A model generated the notes under the pieces. It saw only the letters and a program-made list of their open reading frames with translations. It was not told the origin of the DNA and ran no database searches. Below are positions 35,992-45,229 of a stretch of 50,467 bases of DNA, piece after piece (the stretch's first letter is position 1; every line of letters starts with the position of its first letter). The stretch is from positions 1 through 50,467 of the forward strand of contig JAHISP010000076.1 of NCBI GenBank assembly GCA_018818165.1, in the 5' to 3' direction. The position numbers and the translations under genes are program-made. This stretch comes from Bacteroidota bacterium (lineage in GTDB: Bacteria; Bacteroidota; Ignavibacteria; Ignavibacteriales; Melioribacteraceae).

Positions 35992-36117
35992 TTAGTTGAA
36001 GAAAATACTATAAATTATATAAATAATCATTCCAACGAATGATAAAATAATGGAACCAACTAATATCATAAATGGCATATCAGACCAACTTATTTTGTTT
36101 TGGGATAAACTTGACAT
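35992..36117 (-). CDS. 41-residue single-helix membrane peptide
   Basis: ATG at 36117 has AAGG eight bases upstream on the minus strand. The frame encodes MSSLSQNKISWSDMPF, then a single hydrophobic helix (MILVGSIILSFVGMIIYII), ending YSIFFN. It is below usual gene-calling size. The combination of a ribosome binding site, a polar start and one clean membrane helix makes it plausible, but there is no homology support here. It lies 376 bases upstream of the symporter's partner, across the nested repeat element. Confidence 0.5.
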   Translation of the reverse strand: MSSLSQNKISWSDMPFMILVGSIILSFVGMIIYIIYSIFFN

Positions 36118-36187
36118 ATTATTTGCCTTGTATTTTTATTATGTAAATATAAAATCAGTAAGTTTGTATTGATTGATAACCATACTA

Positions 36188-36577
36188 CTATAAAAATATT
36201 GGAGGACTTCTTGGATTTGAATGCGAATAATAATTTGCAAACTCATTTATTGGGTGTGTAGTAATTGGGAAAACAAATAAATATGATATCGTGCTACTAT
36301 CTGCATAAAGAAGAAAATAGTTTAAACTATAATTCTGTAACTCTTTTTCGCCGGAAAGTAATCTTTCAAAATTTCTGTCAATTAATTTGGGTGAAATAAT
36401 AAATTCTATGCTTGATAGAATTGTGGCATTATTTGGATAATTGAAATCTAAAGGATTTTTTGATTCGTTAAATTTTAAATGTAGAGGCAGAAATATTATT
36501 GTAAATGTTAAATAAATAAAAAATGCAATGGAGATTTCTCTTCTGTTTTGTTTGCTTAATCTTTTTGTGAAAATCAT
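36188..36577 (-). CDS. Hypothetical membrane-anchored protein
   Basis: The protein has 129 residues. A basic N-terminus (IFTKRLSKQNRREIS) is followed by one membrane helix (IAFFIYLTFTIIFLPLHL), then a 90-residue polar domain (ILSSIEFIISPKLIDRNFER, YADSSTISYLFVFPITTHP). It is probably exposed on the periplasmic side. No family recognised and no Shine-Dalgarno seen. It lies 71 bases upstream of the 41-residue peptide in the same direction and is divergent from trhO. Confidence 0.5.
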   Translation of the reverse strand: MIFTKRLSKQNRREISIAFFIYLTFTIIFLPLHLKFNESKNPLDFNYPNNATILSSIEFIISPKLIDRNFERLLSGEKELQNYSLNYFLLYADSSTISYLFVFPITTHPINEFANYYSHSNPRSPPIFL

Positions 36578-36740
36578 GGAAATATTCTAAAAATTGTCAT
36601 ATCAAAATTATCATTAAAAAAATGACAAAACAAAATGAGAAATTAAATATTTTGAAAAGAAGTGATTTAATAAGTTTTGAATTAAAAAGGACAATTAGTA
36701 CTATTACATTCTAAAAATTATTAATTACTTAAAAGAGAAA

Positions 36741-37823
36741 ATGAGTTCAAAAAAAATATACCATTTATTAGCGTTTTATAAATTTGTTAATGTATCAAAT
36801 CCAGAAAATGAAGTGAAAAAGCTAAATATATTTTGTAACGATATTGGCATGAAAGGCAGAATATATATTGGTGAAGAGGGAATAAATGCACAATGTTCAG
36901 TTAATAATGGACAAAAACAAGCACTAATACTTTATTTGGAATCGAATACTTTCTTTAATAATATACCAGATATTGAAACAAAATCTACTCCAGTTTCGGA
37001 GCATCAATTTCCTAGAATGATTGTTAGATATAAAAAAGAAATAGTGGGACTTGGAGAGATTTATAATGCCTCAGAAATTGAAGGATCTAAGTTCAAAATT
37101 AGTACAGATGAATTTAAAAAAATTATTGACACTGGAAATAAGGATGACTATTTAATTCTAGATATGCGTAATAATTATGAATATGATCTAGGTCATTTTA
37201 AAAATGCACAACCAGCTGGAACAATGACATTTAGGGAAACTGAAAAATACATTGCAAATTATAGAGAAAGCGCTGGTGACAAAGAAGTAATTATGTATTG
37301 CACTGGGGGAATTAGATGCGAAAAATTAGCTGTATTGTTAAAAAATTCTGGAATGGAAAAAGTTAAACAGCTTGATGGTGGTGTTATTAAATATACCAAT
37401 CTCCATAATGATGGAAATTGGTTAGGCAATTTATACACCTTTGATGATAGAGTTTCAACATACATTGGCGATAACAAAACGCATACTGTAATTGGAAAAT
37501 CTCATTATTCTGGTAAACCGGCAGAAGATATGTTTAATTGTAGATATGCAATTTGCAATCGACAAATAATAGCCAAGCCAAAAGAGTACAAAGAGCATTT
37601 TGGATTCTGCTCTGGAAAGTGTTTAGATGAAGCAGTTAATGATTTAAATATTCGTAATGTTGATTTTGATGGTTTTGATTACAATGAATTGCGCAATAAA
37701 GTGAAAAAGGGAATTGAGAGCAAGGATAATGTAATTCAACTAATTTCGGAACATTTGTCAGAAAAGCTCTCCAAAATAGATTTTAAAACTAAAACTTCTG
37801 TTCAATTGGGAAACTATTCCTAA
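36741..37823 (+). CDS. trhO: tRNA uridine(34) hydroxylase TrhO (rhodanese-like)
   Basis: The protein has 360 residues, cytoplasmic. It matches the UPF0176/YceA family: N-terminal ferredoxin-like domain (YHLLAFYKFVNVSNPE, MKGRIYIGEEGINAQCSV), the rhodanese domain (about 125-235) with DDYLILDMRNNYEYDLGHF and active-site loop CTGGIRCEK (C187), and a cysteine-rich tail (FNCRYAICNRQ, HFGFCSGKCLDE). TrhO makes 5-hydroxyuridine at position 34 of tRNAs that carry cmo5U/mo5U-type modifications, using molecular oxygen. AAGAGA lies upstream of the ATG. It is a single gene, divergent from the small membrane gene at 36188 and followed by hairpins. Confidence 0.92.
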   Translation: MSSKKIYHLLAFYKFVNVSNPENEVKKLNIFCNDIGMKGRIYIGEEGINAQCSVNNGQKQALILYLESNTFFNNIPDIETKSTPVSEHQFPRMIVRYKKEIVGLGEIYNASEIEGSKFKISTDEFKKIIDTGNKDDYLILDMRNNYEYDLGHFKNAQPAGTMTFRETEKYIANYRESAGDKEVIMYCTGGIRCEKLAVLLKNSGMEKVKQLDGGVIKYTNLHNDGNWLGNLYTFDDRVSTYIGDNKTHTVIGKSHYSGKPAEDMFNCRYAICNRQIIAKPKEYKEHFGFCSGKCLDEAVNDLNIRNVDFDGFDYNELRNKVKKGIESKDNVIQLISEHLSEKLSKIDFKTKTSVQLGNYS

Positions 37824-37857
37824 CTAAAAGAAATAGTTAAAATAGTGAAAACTTTTT

Positions 37858-37878
37858 AAGCATATTATAAATATGCTT
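37858..37878 (+). terminator. Hairpin after trhO
   Basis: Stem AAGCATAT and ATATGCTT with loop TATAA (37858-37878), 35 bases after the trhO stop. A lone right arm of the window's common terminator (AGAATTGGGCTTGTTTTTT) follows at about 37886. Termination is plausible, but the T-run is not directly attached. Confidence 0.4.
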
Positions 37879-37919
37879 CTTAAAAGAATTGGGCTTGTTT
37901 TTTCTCTTTTATTTAATGA

Positions 37920-37997
37920 GTTCACTCCAAATGGATTTCTTCGGAGCTTCGCTCCACTCACAAAGACAGTCAGGGGAATATTATTTTTGGAGTGAAC
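37920..37997. repeat. 78-bp inverted-repeat element with GTTCACTCCAAA ends
   Basis: Perfect 12-bp terminal inverted repeats GTTCACTCCAAA (37920-37931) and TTTGGAGTGAAC (37986-37997) bound a short interior containing CGGAGCTTCGCTCC, itself a small palindrome. No coding capacity. Looks like another small non-autonomous element family, seen once in this window. Confidence 0.7.
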
Positions 37998-38079
37998 CAT
38001 AAAATAAATAATGATATTAAATGGTTATTATCATTATTTTAATAACGTGTTCATTTATAAATATTTAAAAGGAGAACAA

Positions 38080-41000
38080 ATGAGAAAAATAAATGTATTT
38101 ACCTTCTTCTTAATTCTAATTCCATTTATTATTACTAATACTTCTCTTAGTCAAACAAATTACACTCGACTTAGTGGTTTTCAGAATAGTCCATATTTTG
38201 AAGAACAAATTCTAAGCCTTAACTATCCAAATGAAATTAAAATACATATTAATGCTCCTTCTCCTGCTATGTTCAATCCCGATAAACCAATTTCGATCGC
38301 ATTGTTTGCGCTTCCAAACGGAAATACTACGGAGCAAACAATCGGTAAAATAATGGAACCTGGTGACGATTGGCATTTCGATATTCAACATATTGGAGCA
38401 CAAACTAGGTTTTTGCGAAATCATTTAACCGAAAGTAATCTTGTAACAGTCTATCTTGAAAATGAACAAAAAAGCTGGCCGACTTGGAAGGCAAAATATT
38501 CAAATCACGATGAAATTATTAAAGGACTTGTCGATTACATCCGAAGTATTTTTAACGAATATGAATCTACAGTTATTTTAACTGGGCATAGTGGTGGTGG
38601 AAGATTTTCATTTAGTTTTATGGATGCATATTCAGAAATTCCAACATTTGTTAAACGAATATCATTTTTGGATAGCAATTATGGATATGAGCACACATAT
38701 GGCGATAAAATGATAAACTGGCTAAATTCCAGTTCGGATAACTTTTTATCCGTTTTTGCATACAACGATAGCGTGGCTCTTTATAATGGCGCTCCAGTTG
38801 TTAGTGCTACTGGTGGAACTTGGTACAGAAGCAGATTGATGAAAAATTATATGTCATCGTTTTATACTTTTACTGATTCAGAAGATACCGAGTTTATTAA
38901 ATACGAAGCATTAAATGGACGTATAAAAATAATATTAAAGAAAAATCCACAACAATTAATTTTGCACACAGTTCAAGTTGAAAGAAATGGATTTATTCAA
39001 GGAATGGTCTCTGGAACTGAGCTTGAAGGAGTTGATTACAATTATTATGGAGAAAGAGCTTATTCGCAATACATTCAAAAAAGTATAAATGCTCCAGAAC
39101 AATTAAAAATTCCTCCCCGTCCTTTAGATGCTATTACAGGTTCGCAGTTTATGAATAGTGTTTCAAATTTAAGTTTTGAAGATAGAGAAAATAGAATTTA
39201 TGATGAAATATCAAAAGGAAATATTCCAGATTTTTTACGATCTTTAACCAAAATTGAAACTACTTTTAATGATGCAAACGGAGTAAATCATTCCGTTATT
39301 TATGAAGTAATGCCAGATTATCTTGCAATTGGCTCCAATGAAGATTTTTGCAGAATTCCAATGGGACCAATTACAGCACAAAAATTAGCCGATTTATTTG
39401 GTGCCGCAATGCCAACTAGTAAAATAGTGGATAATATTTATGCAAATTGTGTTACAAAATTAGCTCCACAATTTTATACTCCTGTTGGAAATGAAAATGA
39501 ACTTGTAGCAAAATTTGTTTTACATAATAAAGATATTGAGGAACAAAGAATTTCAAAAGGTGGAGAACTTGGGCAGCTAACTGGTGGAATAAAAAAAGAT
39601 ATAATTCTTAGCAATAAAATTGTAGATCCAACACGTACGCATCATGTTGTAATTTATGGTTGGCATCAGCTTAATGGTTCGCCCATTCAACCAGTTTATA
39701 ACGGACATATCAATACATATGTGGATTACAGCCACGGAATTCGTTTTATAAATTCTCAAATGTTAATTGATTCGGTTGTAACCGATTACAAAAATATTCT
39801 CACAGATGGAGTTTTATATAAAATATTAAGTAACGAAACTGGAGCAATGGAACAGCCAAGTTATTTAAAAGTTGATGGAATTCCAGAAACACCAAAATCC
39901 TTTGGAGTAATTAACAGTGGTGCGGATGAACTTAAAATTGTTTTAACTGAAGATTCCAATGTGGAATCATATAAAGTATTTTTAAGCAATGATGGAATTA
40001 ATTTTAATGATGCAATTTCATTAAATCCAGATAATTTGATTATAACAAGTTTAACAGAGGATAATATTTATTACATTAAACTAAAAGCTATTAATCAAGT
40101 TGGTGAATCGCCATATACCGAAGTTTTGGCTGGAGTTCCATCATCCGATTTAAAACTAAATTCACTTATTGTAAATGGATTTGATAGAGCTTCCGAAGGG
40201 AATACTTACAATTTTATTCGTCAACATGCTTCAACGCTTAATGCTAATTTACAAGGATTTAATTCCGCCACAAATGAAGCAATAATTGATGGAATTTTTA
40301 ATCTGAATAATTATTTTATTGTGGATTATATTTTAGGCGAAGAAAGTACTGTTATGAAACATTCAGCAATGTGGAACAAACAATTGTTTCTAATTACTTA
40401 AAAAATGGTGGAAATTTATTTGTTTCTGGAAGCGAAATAGCTTGGGATTTGGATTACAAAGGCAGTTCTAGCGATAAAAATTTCATCTGGAATTATCTCA
40501 AAATGCAATATGCAGCAGATGCTCCCTTCAATACTTCGGGTACTTATTATAGTGTAACTTTATTCCAAAATAATTATATAAAAAATATTAGTCCGTTTAG
40601 TTTTGATAATGGAACACACGGTACAATTAATGTTAAATGGCCAGATGTAATTAAGTCAATAAACGGAGGAATTGGATTTCTGCAATATTCAGCTTTAGAT
40701 GCACAAAACGGATTTGCGGGAATATTATATGATGGAATGTTCCCAAATGGTTTGGCAAATGGAAAAGTACTTTCGCTCGGTTTCCCCTTTGAAACAATCT
40801 ATCCAGAAGAAACTAGAATTGCTCTAATGTCCGAAATAATTAAATATTTCAATTCCATTTCCGATATAAATGATTCTGAGAATTCTGGAATTATAACAGA
40901 ATATAAGCTTGAGCAAAATTATCCAAATCCTTTTAATCCAACAACAACTATAAGATATTCAATCCCAAATAACTTAGGGACAATTCAAAACTTACCTTTA

Positions 41001-41207
41001 CAAAATGTAAAATTGACTATTTATGATATTCTCGGAAGGGAAGTGACTACACTTGTAAATGAAGCACAGAAATCAGGAAATTATGAAGTTACTTTTGATG
41101 CTTCAAATTTAGCCTCTGGAGTATATTTATACAGATTACAAAGTACAACTTCATCAAACTCTGGCAAAGACTTTTTTGATACAAAAAAAATGATACTTCT
41201 TAAGTAA
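38080..41207 (+). pseudogene. T9SS-secreted serine hydrolase gene broken by a one-base frameshift
   Basis: ATG at 38080 has AAGGAGA at ideal spacing; the signal peptide ends TNTSLSQ. The N-terminal part has a serine-hydrolase nucleophile elbow GHSGGG (S171). A fibronectin-like domain (about 605-690) and a Rossmann-like domain (SLIVNGFDRASEG, NNYFIVDYILGEEST) follow. The frame then runs off into VMKHSAMWNKQLF and stops at 40401. The correct continuation, ETFSNVEQTIVSNYL, NGGNLFVSGSEIAWDL and a T9SS sorting domain (EQNYPNPFNPTTTIRYS), is in another frame to 41207. Adding one G after 40353 (GTT-GAT-GAA-ACA) restores a single frame of about 1042 residues. No slippery heptamer is present, so this is either a real mutation that removes the export signal or a sequence error. 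Confidence 0.85.
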
Positions 41208-41353
41208 AATTTTAAAAATTCTTATTACACCAGTTTAAAAGGGTATTTTTTATTCCTTGAATATCTAATCAACAATAACTAAATTAAAGACAAATATATT
41301 CTGTTTATATTCCAATATTCTTAAAAATAATAGTATTTAAAAAGGGAGAAACA

Positions 41354-42238
41354 ATGCATCAATTCAAAATTATTTCTGTTTCATTTGTGCTTACAAGTTT
41401 GTTTTATTTTGGGTGTTCAAATTCAGTAACTCCACCAATTGATAATAATTCAATTAATATTGAATTCCCCATTAACAAAAAAGCTGTTTACGCTATTGGG
41501 CTTTATGAAGGTGATTTGGTTGATTCATTAAAACCTTTGGGAGTTAATATATTTTCTCTACAATTTGATACCGTCATTACCAAAGCAGATGGACTTGAGT
41601 ATATTGGTAATATAGAATTATATTATTCAATTTTAGATAGTAGTTTGGGAACAGGTGCTGAATTTAATTCTTCGGGAAGTATAAAGGTTTCGGTTGATAA
41701 TAAATGGGTTCTTTTTCAACATAGTGAAATAATTGAAAGTGGAAGTATTTTTATGAAACAAACATCAATATTAACAGATACAACATTAATTCCGACATTG
41801 CTAAATAATCAATTTCCAGTATTTCCCAAAAAAATCACTCCAAATACTTATTATTCAGTTTATAGACCTGATGATGATACATCATATTTTATTGGTGTTC
41901 AAAGAGATTTAGATGTAATAGATTATGTTGAATGGAATGATATTTATGGAAACAGTCGTGGATTATATTATACAACTGAGCATGTTTTAAAATTTGGAAA
42001 TGATATGCTACTTAATTTTAGAGGAATTATTGATAAAAATGGAGTTGTCACTTCAGTAATAACTTTCGAAAATTCGGTTATATCAACTATTAATAATCCT
42101 GATGGTGGAGATACTGTAAATGTTCACCAAATAAACAGAAGGATTATTGATTTTACAGAACCAGAAAATGTAAAAGAATTATTTTGGTATGCTGATTATG
42201 TTCTTGAAAATGGATTAGTTTATTTGGAAGAAAAATAA
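41354..42238 (+). CDS. Hypothetical lipoprotein
   Basis: The protein has 294 residues with AGGGAGA upstream of the ATG. The signal ends SLFYFGC (Cys21), a lipobox. The mature part is polar and beta-rich (VYAIGLYEGDLVDSLKPLG, YIGNIELYYSILDSS, TYYSVYRPDDDTSYFIGVQ) with no recognisable domain or repeats. It lies 146 bases after the broken hydrolase gene and may be expressed separately. Probably an outer-membrane-anchored surface protein; function unknown. Confidence 0.72.
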   Translation: MHQFKIISVSFVLTSLFYFGCSNSVTPPIDNNSINIEFPINKKAVYAIGLYEGDLVDSLKPLGVNIFSLQFDTVITKADGLEYIGNIELYYSILDSSLGTGAEFNSSGSIKVSVDNKWVLFQHSEIIESGSIFMKQTSILTDTTLIPTLLNNQFPVFPKKITPNTYYSVYRPDDDTSYFIGVQRDLDVIDYVEWNDIYGNSRGLYYTTEHVLKFGNDMLLNFRGIIDKNGVVTSVITFENSVISTINNPDGGDTVNVHQINRRIIDFTEPENVKELFWYADYVLENGLVYLEEK

Positions 42239-42570
42239 ATTAACCGCCAAATATGCATTAGAAAAGCATTAATGCATATTCGACTAACTCGCTCTCACAA
42301 TGGGATCACAATGTGATAATATTATTGTTCACTTAACCTTACTTCGGCTGCGCTCAGTAACCATTTGGGTGCAAATGCTAATACCCAGTAAGTCGGGGCA
42401 TGTTCGCTTCTATATTGATTAATCTTTTACTATAATTGTTTATTTTAATCCTATTGAATTATCCAGGCTGAATTGATTTAATTAGAAAATATTCTATAGG
42501 TAAAGGCTAGAACTTGATATTATATAAGAAATTAACTACTTTATTTGAAGTGAAAAATTTGAGGTTTTAA
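42239..42570. other. Gene-free region with one hairpin
   Basis: The only clear structure is an 11-bp inverted repeat AATATGCATTA / TAATGCATATT (42250-42280, loop of 9) just after the lipoprotein stop, possibly a weak terminator. A fragment TTCGGCTGCGCTCAGTAA (about 42345-42362) resembles pieces of dispersed elements but has no partner arm. No coding frame is evident. Confidence 0.5.
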
Positions 42571-42960
42571 ATGAAAGATTTTGGTTTAAAAAAATTATAT
42601 TATTCAATTAGTGAAGTCAGTAAATTAACTAATTTGGAACAATATATTCTAAGATATTGGGAAACCGAATTTGAACAATTAGCACCTTCAAAAAATAGGG
42701 CGGGCAATAGAATTTACACAAACAAAGACATAAAATTAATTTTAGAAATAAAAATTCTTCTTAGAGATAAAAAATATACTATTGAGGGTGCAAAAAACAT
42801 ACTTTCTGAAGGTAAAACCGCAGGCAATTTAATCTCCACAAAGACACCACTTAAAAATGAAACAAAAATAATAACGCCACAATTAAGCAAAAAAGAATCA
42901 ATTGAAGTTGACCTTATGGAAATAAGGAATTTTTTGTTAGATTTAAAGTCTAAATTATAA
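42571..42960 (+). CDS. MerR family transcriptional regulator
   Basis: The protein has 129 residues. The N-terminal winged helix-turn-helix of the MerR family is clear (YYSISEVSKLTNLEQYILRY, WETEF, NRAGNRIYTNKDIKLILEIK, LLRDKKYTIEGAKNIL; residues about 9-80). The C-terminal part is short and has no effector domain or cysteine cluster, as in the compact MerR-like regulators common in Bacteroidota. Its target is not known. It lies directly upstream of tRNA-Pro and purF, but a regulatory link to them is not shown. Confidence 0.88.
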   Translation: MKDFGLKKLYYSISEVSKLTNLEQYILRYWETEFEQLAPSKNRAGNRIYTNKDIKLILEIKILLRDKKYTIEGAKNILSEGKTAGNLISTKTPLKNETKIITPQLSKKESIEVDLMEIRNFLLDLKSKL

Positions 42961-42965
42961 TTACT

Positions 42966-43039
42966 CGGAACGTAGCGCAGTCCGGTAGCGTACACGGCTG
43001 GGGGCCGTGTGGTCGCGGGTTCAAATCCCGCCGTTCCGA
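42966..43039 (+). tRNA. tRNA-Pro (anticodon GGG)
   Basis: 74 nt. Acceptor CGGAACG pairs with CGTTCCG (43032-43038), discriminator A at 43039. The anticodon stem CACGG/CCGTG closes the 7-base loop CTGGGGG, giving anticodon GGG. The T arm is GCGGG-TTCAAAT-CCCGC. CCA is not encoded. It lies 5 bases after the MerR gene and 33 before purF. Confidence 0.95.
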
Positions 43040-43072
43040 CTAACTGCTTTTTTAACTTTAACGATAAGACTA

Positions 43073-44554
43073 ATGAATAAAAATATAAAATTTACAGTAG
43101 ATAAGCCTACTTGTAATTGTGGCATTTTTGGAATTGAGGGTAATGATAACGATTTACCATTAACTACATATTTTGGACTCCATGCATTGCAGCATCGCGG
43201 ACAAGAAGCTAGCGGAATTGTAAAGGCATTTAATATTGAAAATGGTAATACTAAATTTATAACTCATAAAGGATTTGGTTTAGTTTCAGATGTTTATGCA
43301 AATAGTCATGTAATGCTTACCGAAGATATCAATTATAAAATAACAATTGGACATAATCGATATTCAACATTTGGTGCCACAGATTCAAGAAGCAATATTC
43401 AGCCATTTGTTGTTGATTATAGAGATGGAAATTTGGCTATTGCACATAATGGAAATATAACTAATGCAAAGTATCTTAGAAAAAAATTAGAAAAAGAAGG
43501 TGCAATTTTTCAAACAACCAGCGATTCTGAGGTATTACTTCATCTTATTGCAAGATCAAAAAAAGAAAATCAAATTGATCAGATTAGAGAAGCAGTTGAG
43601 GAAATTGAAGGTGCTTTTAGCCTAATAATAATGACTGATGATAAACTTATTGGCGTAAGAGATATTAATGGCGTAAGACCTCTTTGTTTGGGTAAAAAAG
43701 GGGATTCATACATAATTACTTCTGAAACATGTGCATTGGATATAAATTGCGCTCAATATATTAGAGATATAGAACCAGGTGAAATATTGGTTATTGATAA
43801 ATCTCCAAATAAAGAGAAATCGCTTCATTCATACAAATTAATAAAACAAGATGATATTAAACACTGTATTTTTGAATATATCTATTTTTCCCGACCAGAT
43901 AGTAAAATTTTTGGTTCTTCTGTGGATAAAATTAGAAGAAAATTAGGAAAAAATTTAGCACAAAATCATCCAGTGATAGATGCAGATGGAGATAAAGTTA
44001 TTGTTATGAGTGTTCCAGATAGTTCAAATACTGCAGCAATTGGTTATCAAAACCAGTTGGAAAAAGATGGAATTCTCTCTAAACTGGAAATTGGCTTAAT
44101 AAGAAGTCATTATGTAGGAAGAACTTTTATTCTTCCAGCTCAGAAAAAAAGAGAAATAGGTGTGCGAATTAAATTTAACACAGTAAAAGGCGTAATTGAA
44201 AACAAAACAATTGTATTAATTGATGATTCTATTGTTAGAGGAACCACATCAAAACAGTTAGTAAATTTAATAAAAGAGGCTAATCCTAAATCAATCCATA
44301 TTAGAATTACTTCACCACCAATATATTTTCCTTGTTATTATGGAATGGATTTCCCTTCAAAGGAGGAATTGATTGCAAATAAATTTGGGAGCATAGAAGA
44401 AATACGTTTATATTTAGGTGTAGATAGTATTGAATATATGACCGAAAATGAATTATTAGACTCGATGATTGATCATGCTCCCAATGACTTTTGTACTGCT
44501 TGTTTTACTGGTAAATACCCAATTCCAATTAAAGATTTAGAAGAGAATAAGTAA
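43073..44554 (+). CDS. purF: Amidophosphoribosyltransferase
   Basis: The protein has 493 residues from the ATG at 43073; the open frame from 43007 would run through the tRNA and is rejected. It catalyses the first step of purine synthesis: PRPP plus glutamine to phosphoribosylamine. The N-terminal glutaminase starts at Cys16 in CNCGIFGIEG after a 15-residue propeptide that is normally cleaved, then LQHRGQEASGI and GHNRYSTFG. The phosphoribosyltransferase half has the PRPP motif VLIDDSIVRGTT. Conserved cysteines of the Fe-S-containing (Bacillus-type) enzyme are present: HCIFEYIYFSRPDS, PCYYGMDFPSKEEL and CTACFTGKYP. It is followed 96 bases later by the pgsA-like gene. Cytoplasmic housekeeping enzyme. 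Confidence 0.96.
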   Translation: MNKNIKFTVDKPTCNCGIFGIEGNDNDLPLTTYFGLHALQHRGQEASGIVKAFNIENGNTKFITHKGFGLVSDVYANSHVMLTEDINYKITIGHNRYSTFGATDSRSNIQPFVVDYRDGNLAIAHNGNITNAKYLRKKLEKEGAIFQTTSDSEVLLHLIARSKKENQIDQIREAVEEIEGAFSLIIMTDDKLIGVRDINGVRPLCLGKKGDSYIITSETCALDINCAQYIRDIEPGEILVIDKSPNKEKSLHSYKLIKQDDIKHCIFEYIYFSRPDSKIFGSSVDKIRRKLGKNLAQNHPVIDADGDKVIVMSVPDSSNTAAIGYQNQLEKDGILSKLEIGLIRSHYVGRTFILPAQKKREIGVRIKFNTVKGVIENKTIVLIDDSIVRGTTSKQLVNLIKEANPKSIHIRITSPPIYFPCYYGMDFPSKEELIANKFGSIEEIRLYLGVDSIEYMTENELLDSMIDHAPNDFCTACFTGKYPIPIKDLEENK

Positions 44555-44650
44555 ATTATTCTTAAAAGGTAAACATTATATTAAAGCTGCTAAGTATAGA
44601 CATTATAATTGGTTAACCATAATATACAATAAAAACAATACTAAGTAATT

Positions 44651-45229
44651 ATGAAATACAGTAAGAAAGATATCTTTAATATATCAAATTTTGTTAGCAT
44701 GTTAAGAGTGTTGCTAGTAATGCCAACTGCATACTTTCTTTCTGGAATTAATGAAGTTGAATATTACAGAATTATTGTAGTTTTATTTTTTGTGGGAGCA
44801 TATTTAACCGATTTGTTAGATGGTTTCTTAGCTAGAAAATTAAACCAAATTACTGAATTTGGAAAAATTATTGATCCACTGGCAGATAAAATTTTTGTTA
44901 TAATGATTGTCTTTCAACTATTTTGGATGAAAGAAATTCCAGAATATTATTTTTGGATTATTATCTTGAGAGATGTTATCATTTTTACTGGTGGAATATT
45001 TGTTTCAAAAATAATTGGCAAAGTGCTCCCATCTAATTTACTTGGTAAAATTACAGTTGCTTCAATTGCTGCATTTTTATTAGCCGTTGTTTGTGGAGTA
45101 CAAAAAATTGAATGGTTATATGGTATTTTGTTAAATCTAAGTATCTTTTTGAGTTTTGCTTCTGTTATTGGATACGGAATTAGGGCTTATGAAAATATAA
45201 AATGGATAAAAGAGAATAAGAATGTTTAA
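44651..45229 (+). CDS. pgsA: CDP-diacylglycerol-glycerol-3-phosphate 3-phosphatidyltransferase
   Basis: The protein has 192 residues with about five membrane helices. The CDP-alcohol phosphotransferase motif is complete: DLLDGFLARK, then FGKIIDPLADK (residues about 55-85). Such enzymes make phosphatidylglycerol phosphate from CDP-diacylglycerol; the length and the N-terminal NISNFVSMLRVLLVMPTAY fit PgsA best, although phosphatidylserine-type relatives share the motif. The last 8 bases overlap ftsY, suggesting translational coupling of a membrane-lipid and a membrane-targeting gene. Confidence 0.85.
   Translation: MKYSKKDIFNISNFVSMLRVLLVMPTAYFLSGINEVEYYRIIVVLFFVGAYLTDLLDGFLARKLNQITEFGKIIDPLADKIFVIMIVFQLFWMKEIPEYYFWIIILRDVIIFTGGIFVSKIIGKVLPSNLLGKITVASIAAFLLAVVCGVQKIEWLYGILLNLSIFLSFASVIGYGIRAYENIKWIKENKNV

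Noticed and set aside
40371-41207. Separate gene for a small T9SS protein
   Set aside because: It starts at a GTG without a ribosome binding site and its first residues continue the Rossmann-like domain of the upstream frame; adding one base fuses the two.
42340-42420. Dispersed element or small RNA after the lipoprotein
   Set aside because: Only a fragment similar to element interiors is visible and no matching arm was found, so it is not listed as a repeat.
43007-43072. Upstream start for PurF
   Set aside because: It lies inside the tRNA-Pro gene and would lengthen the short propeptide before Cys16.
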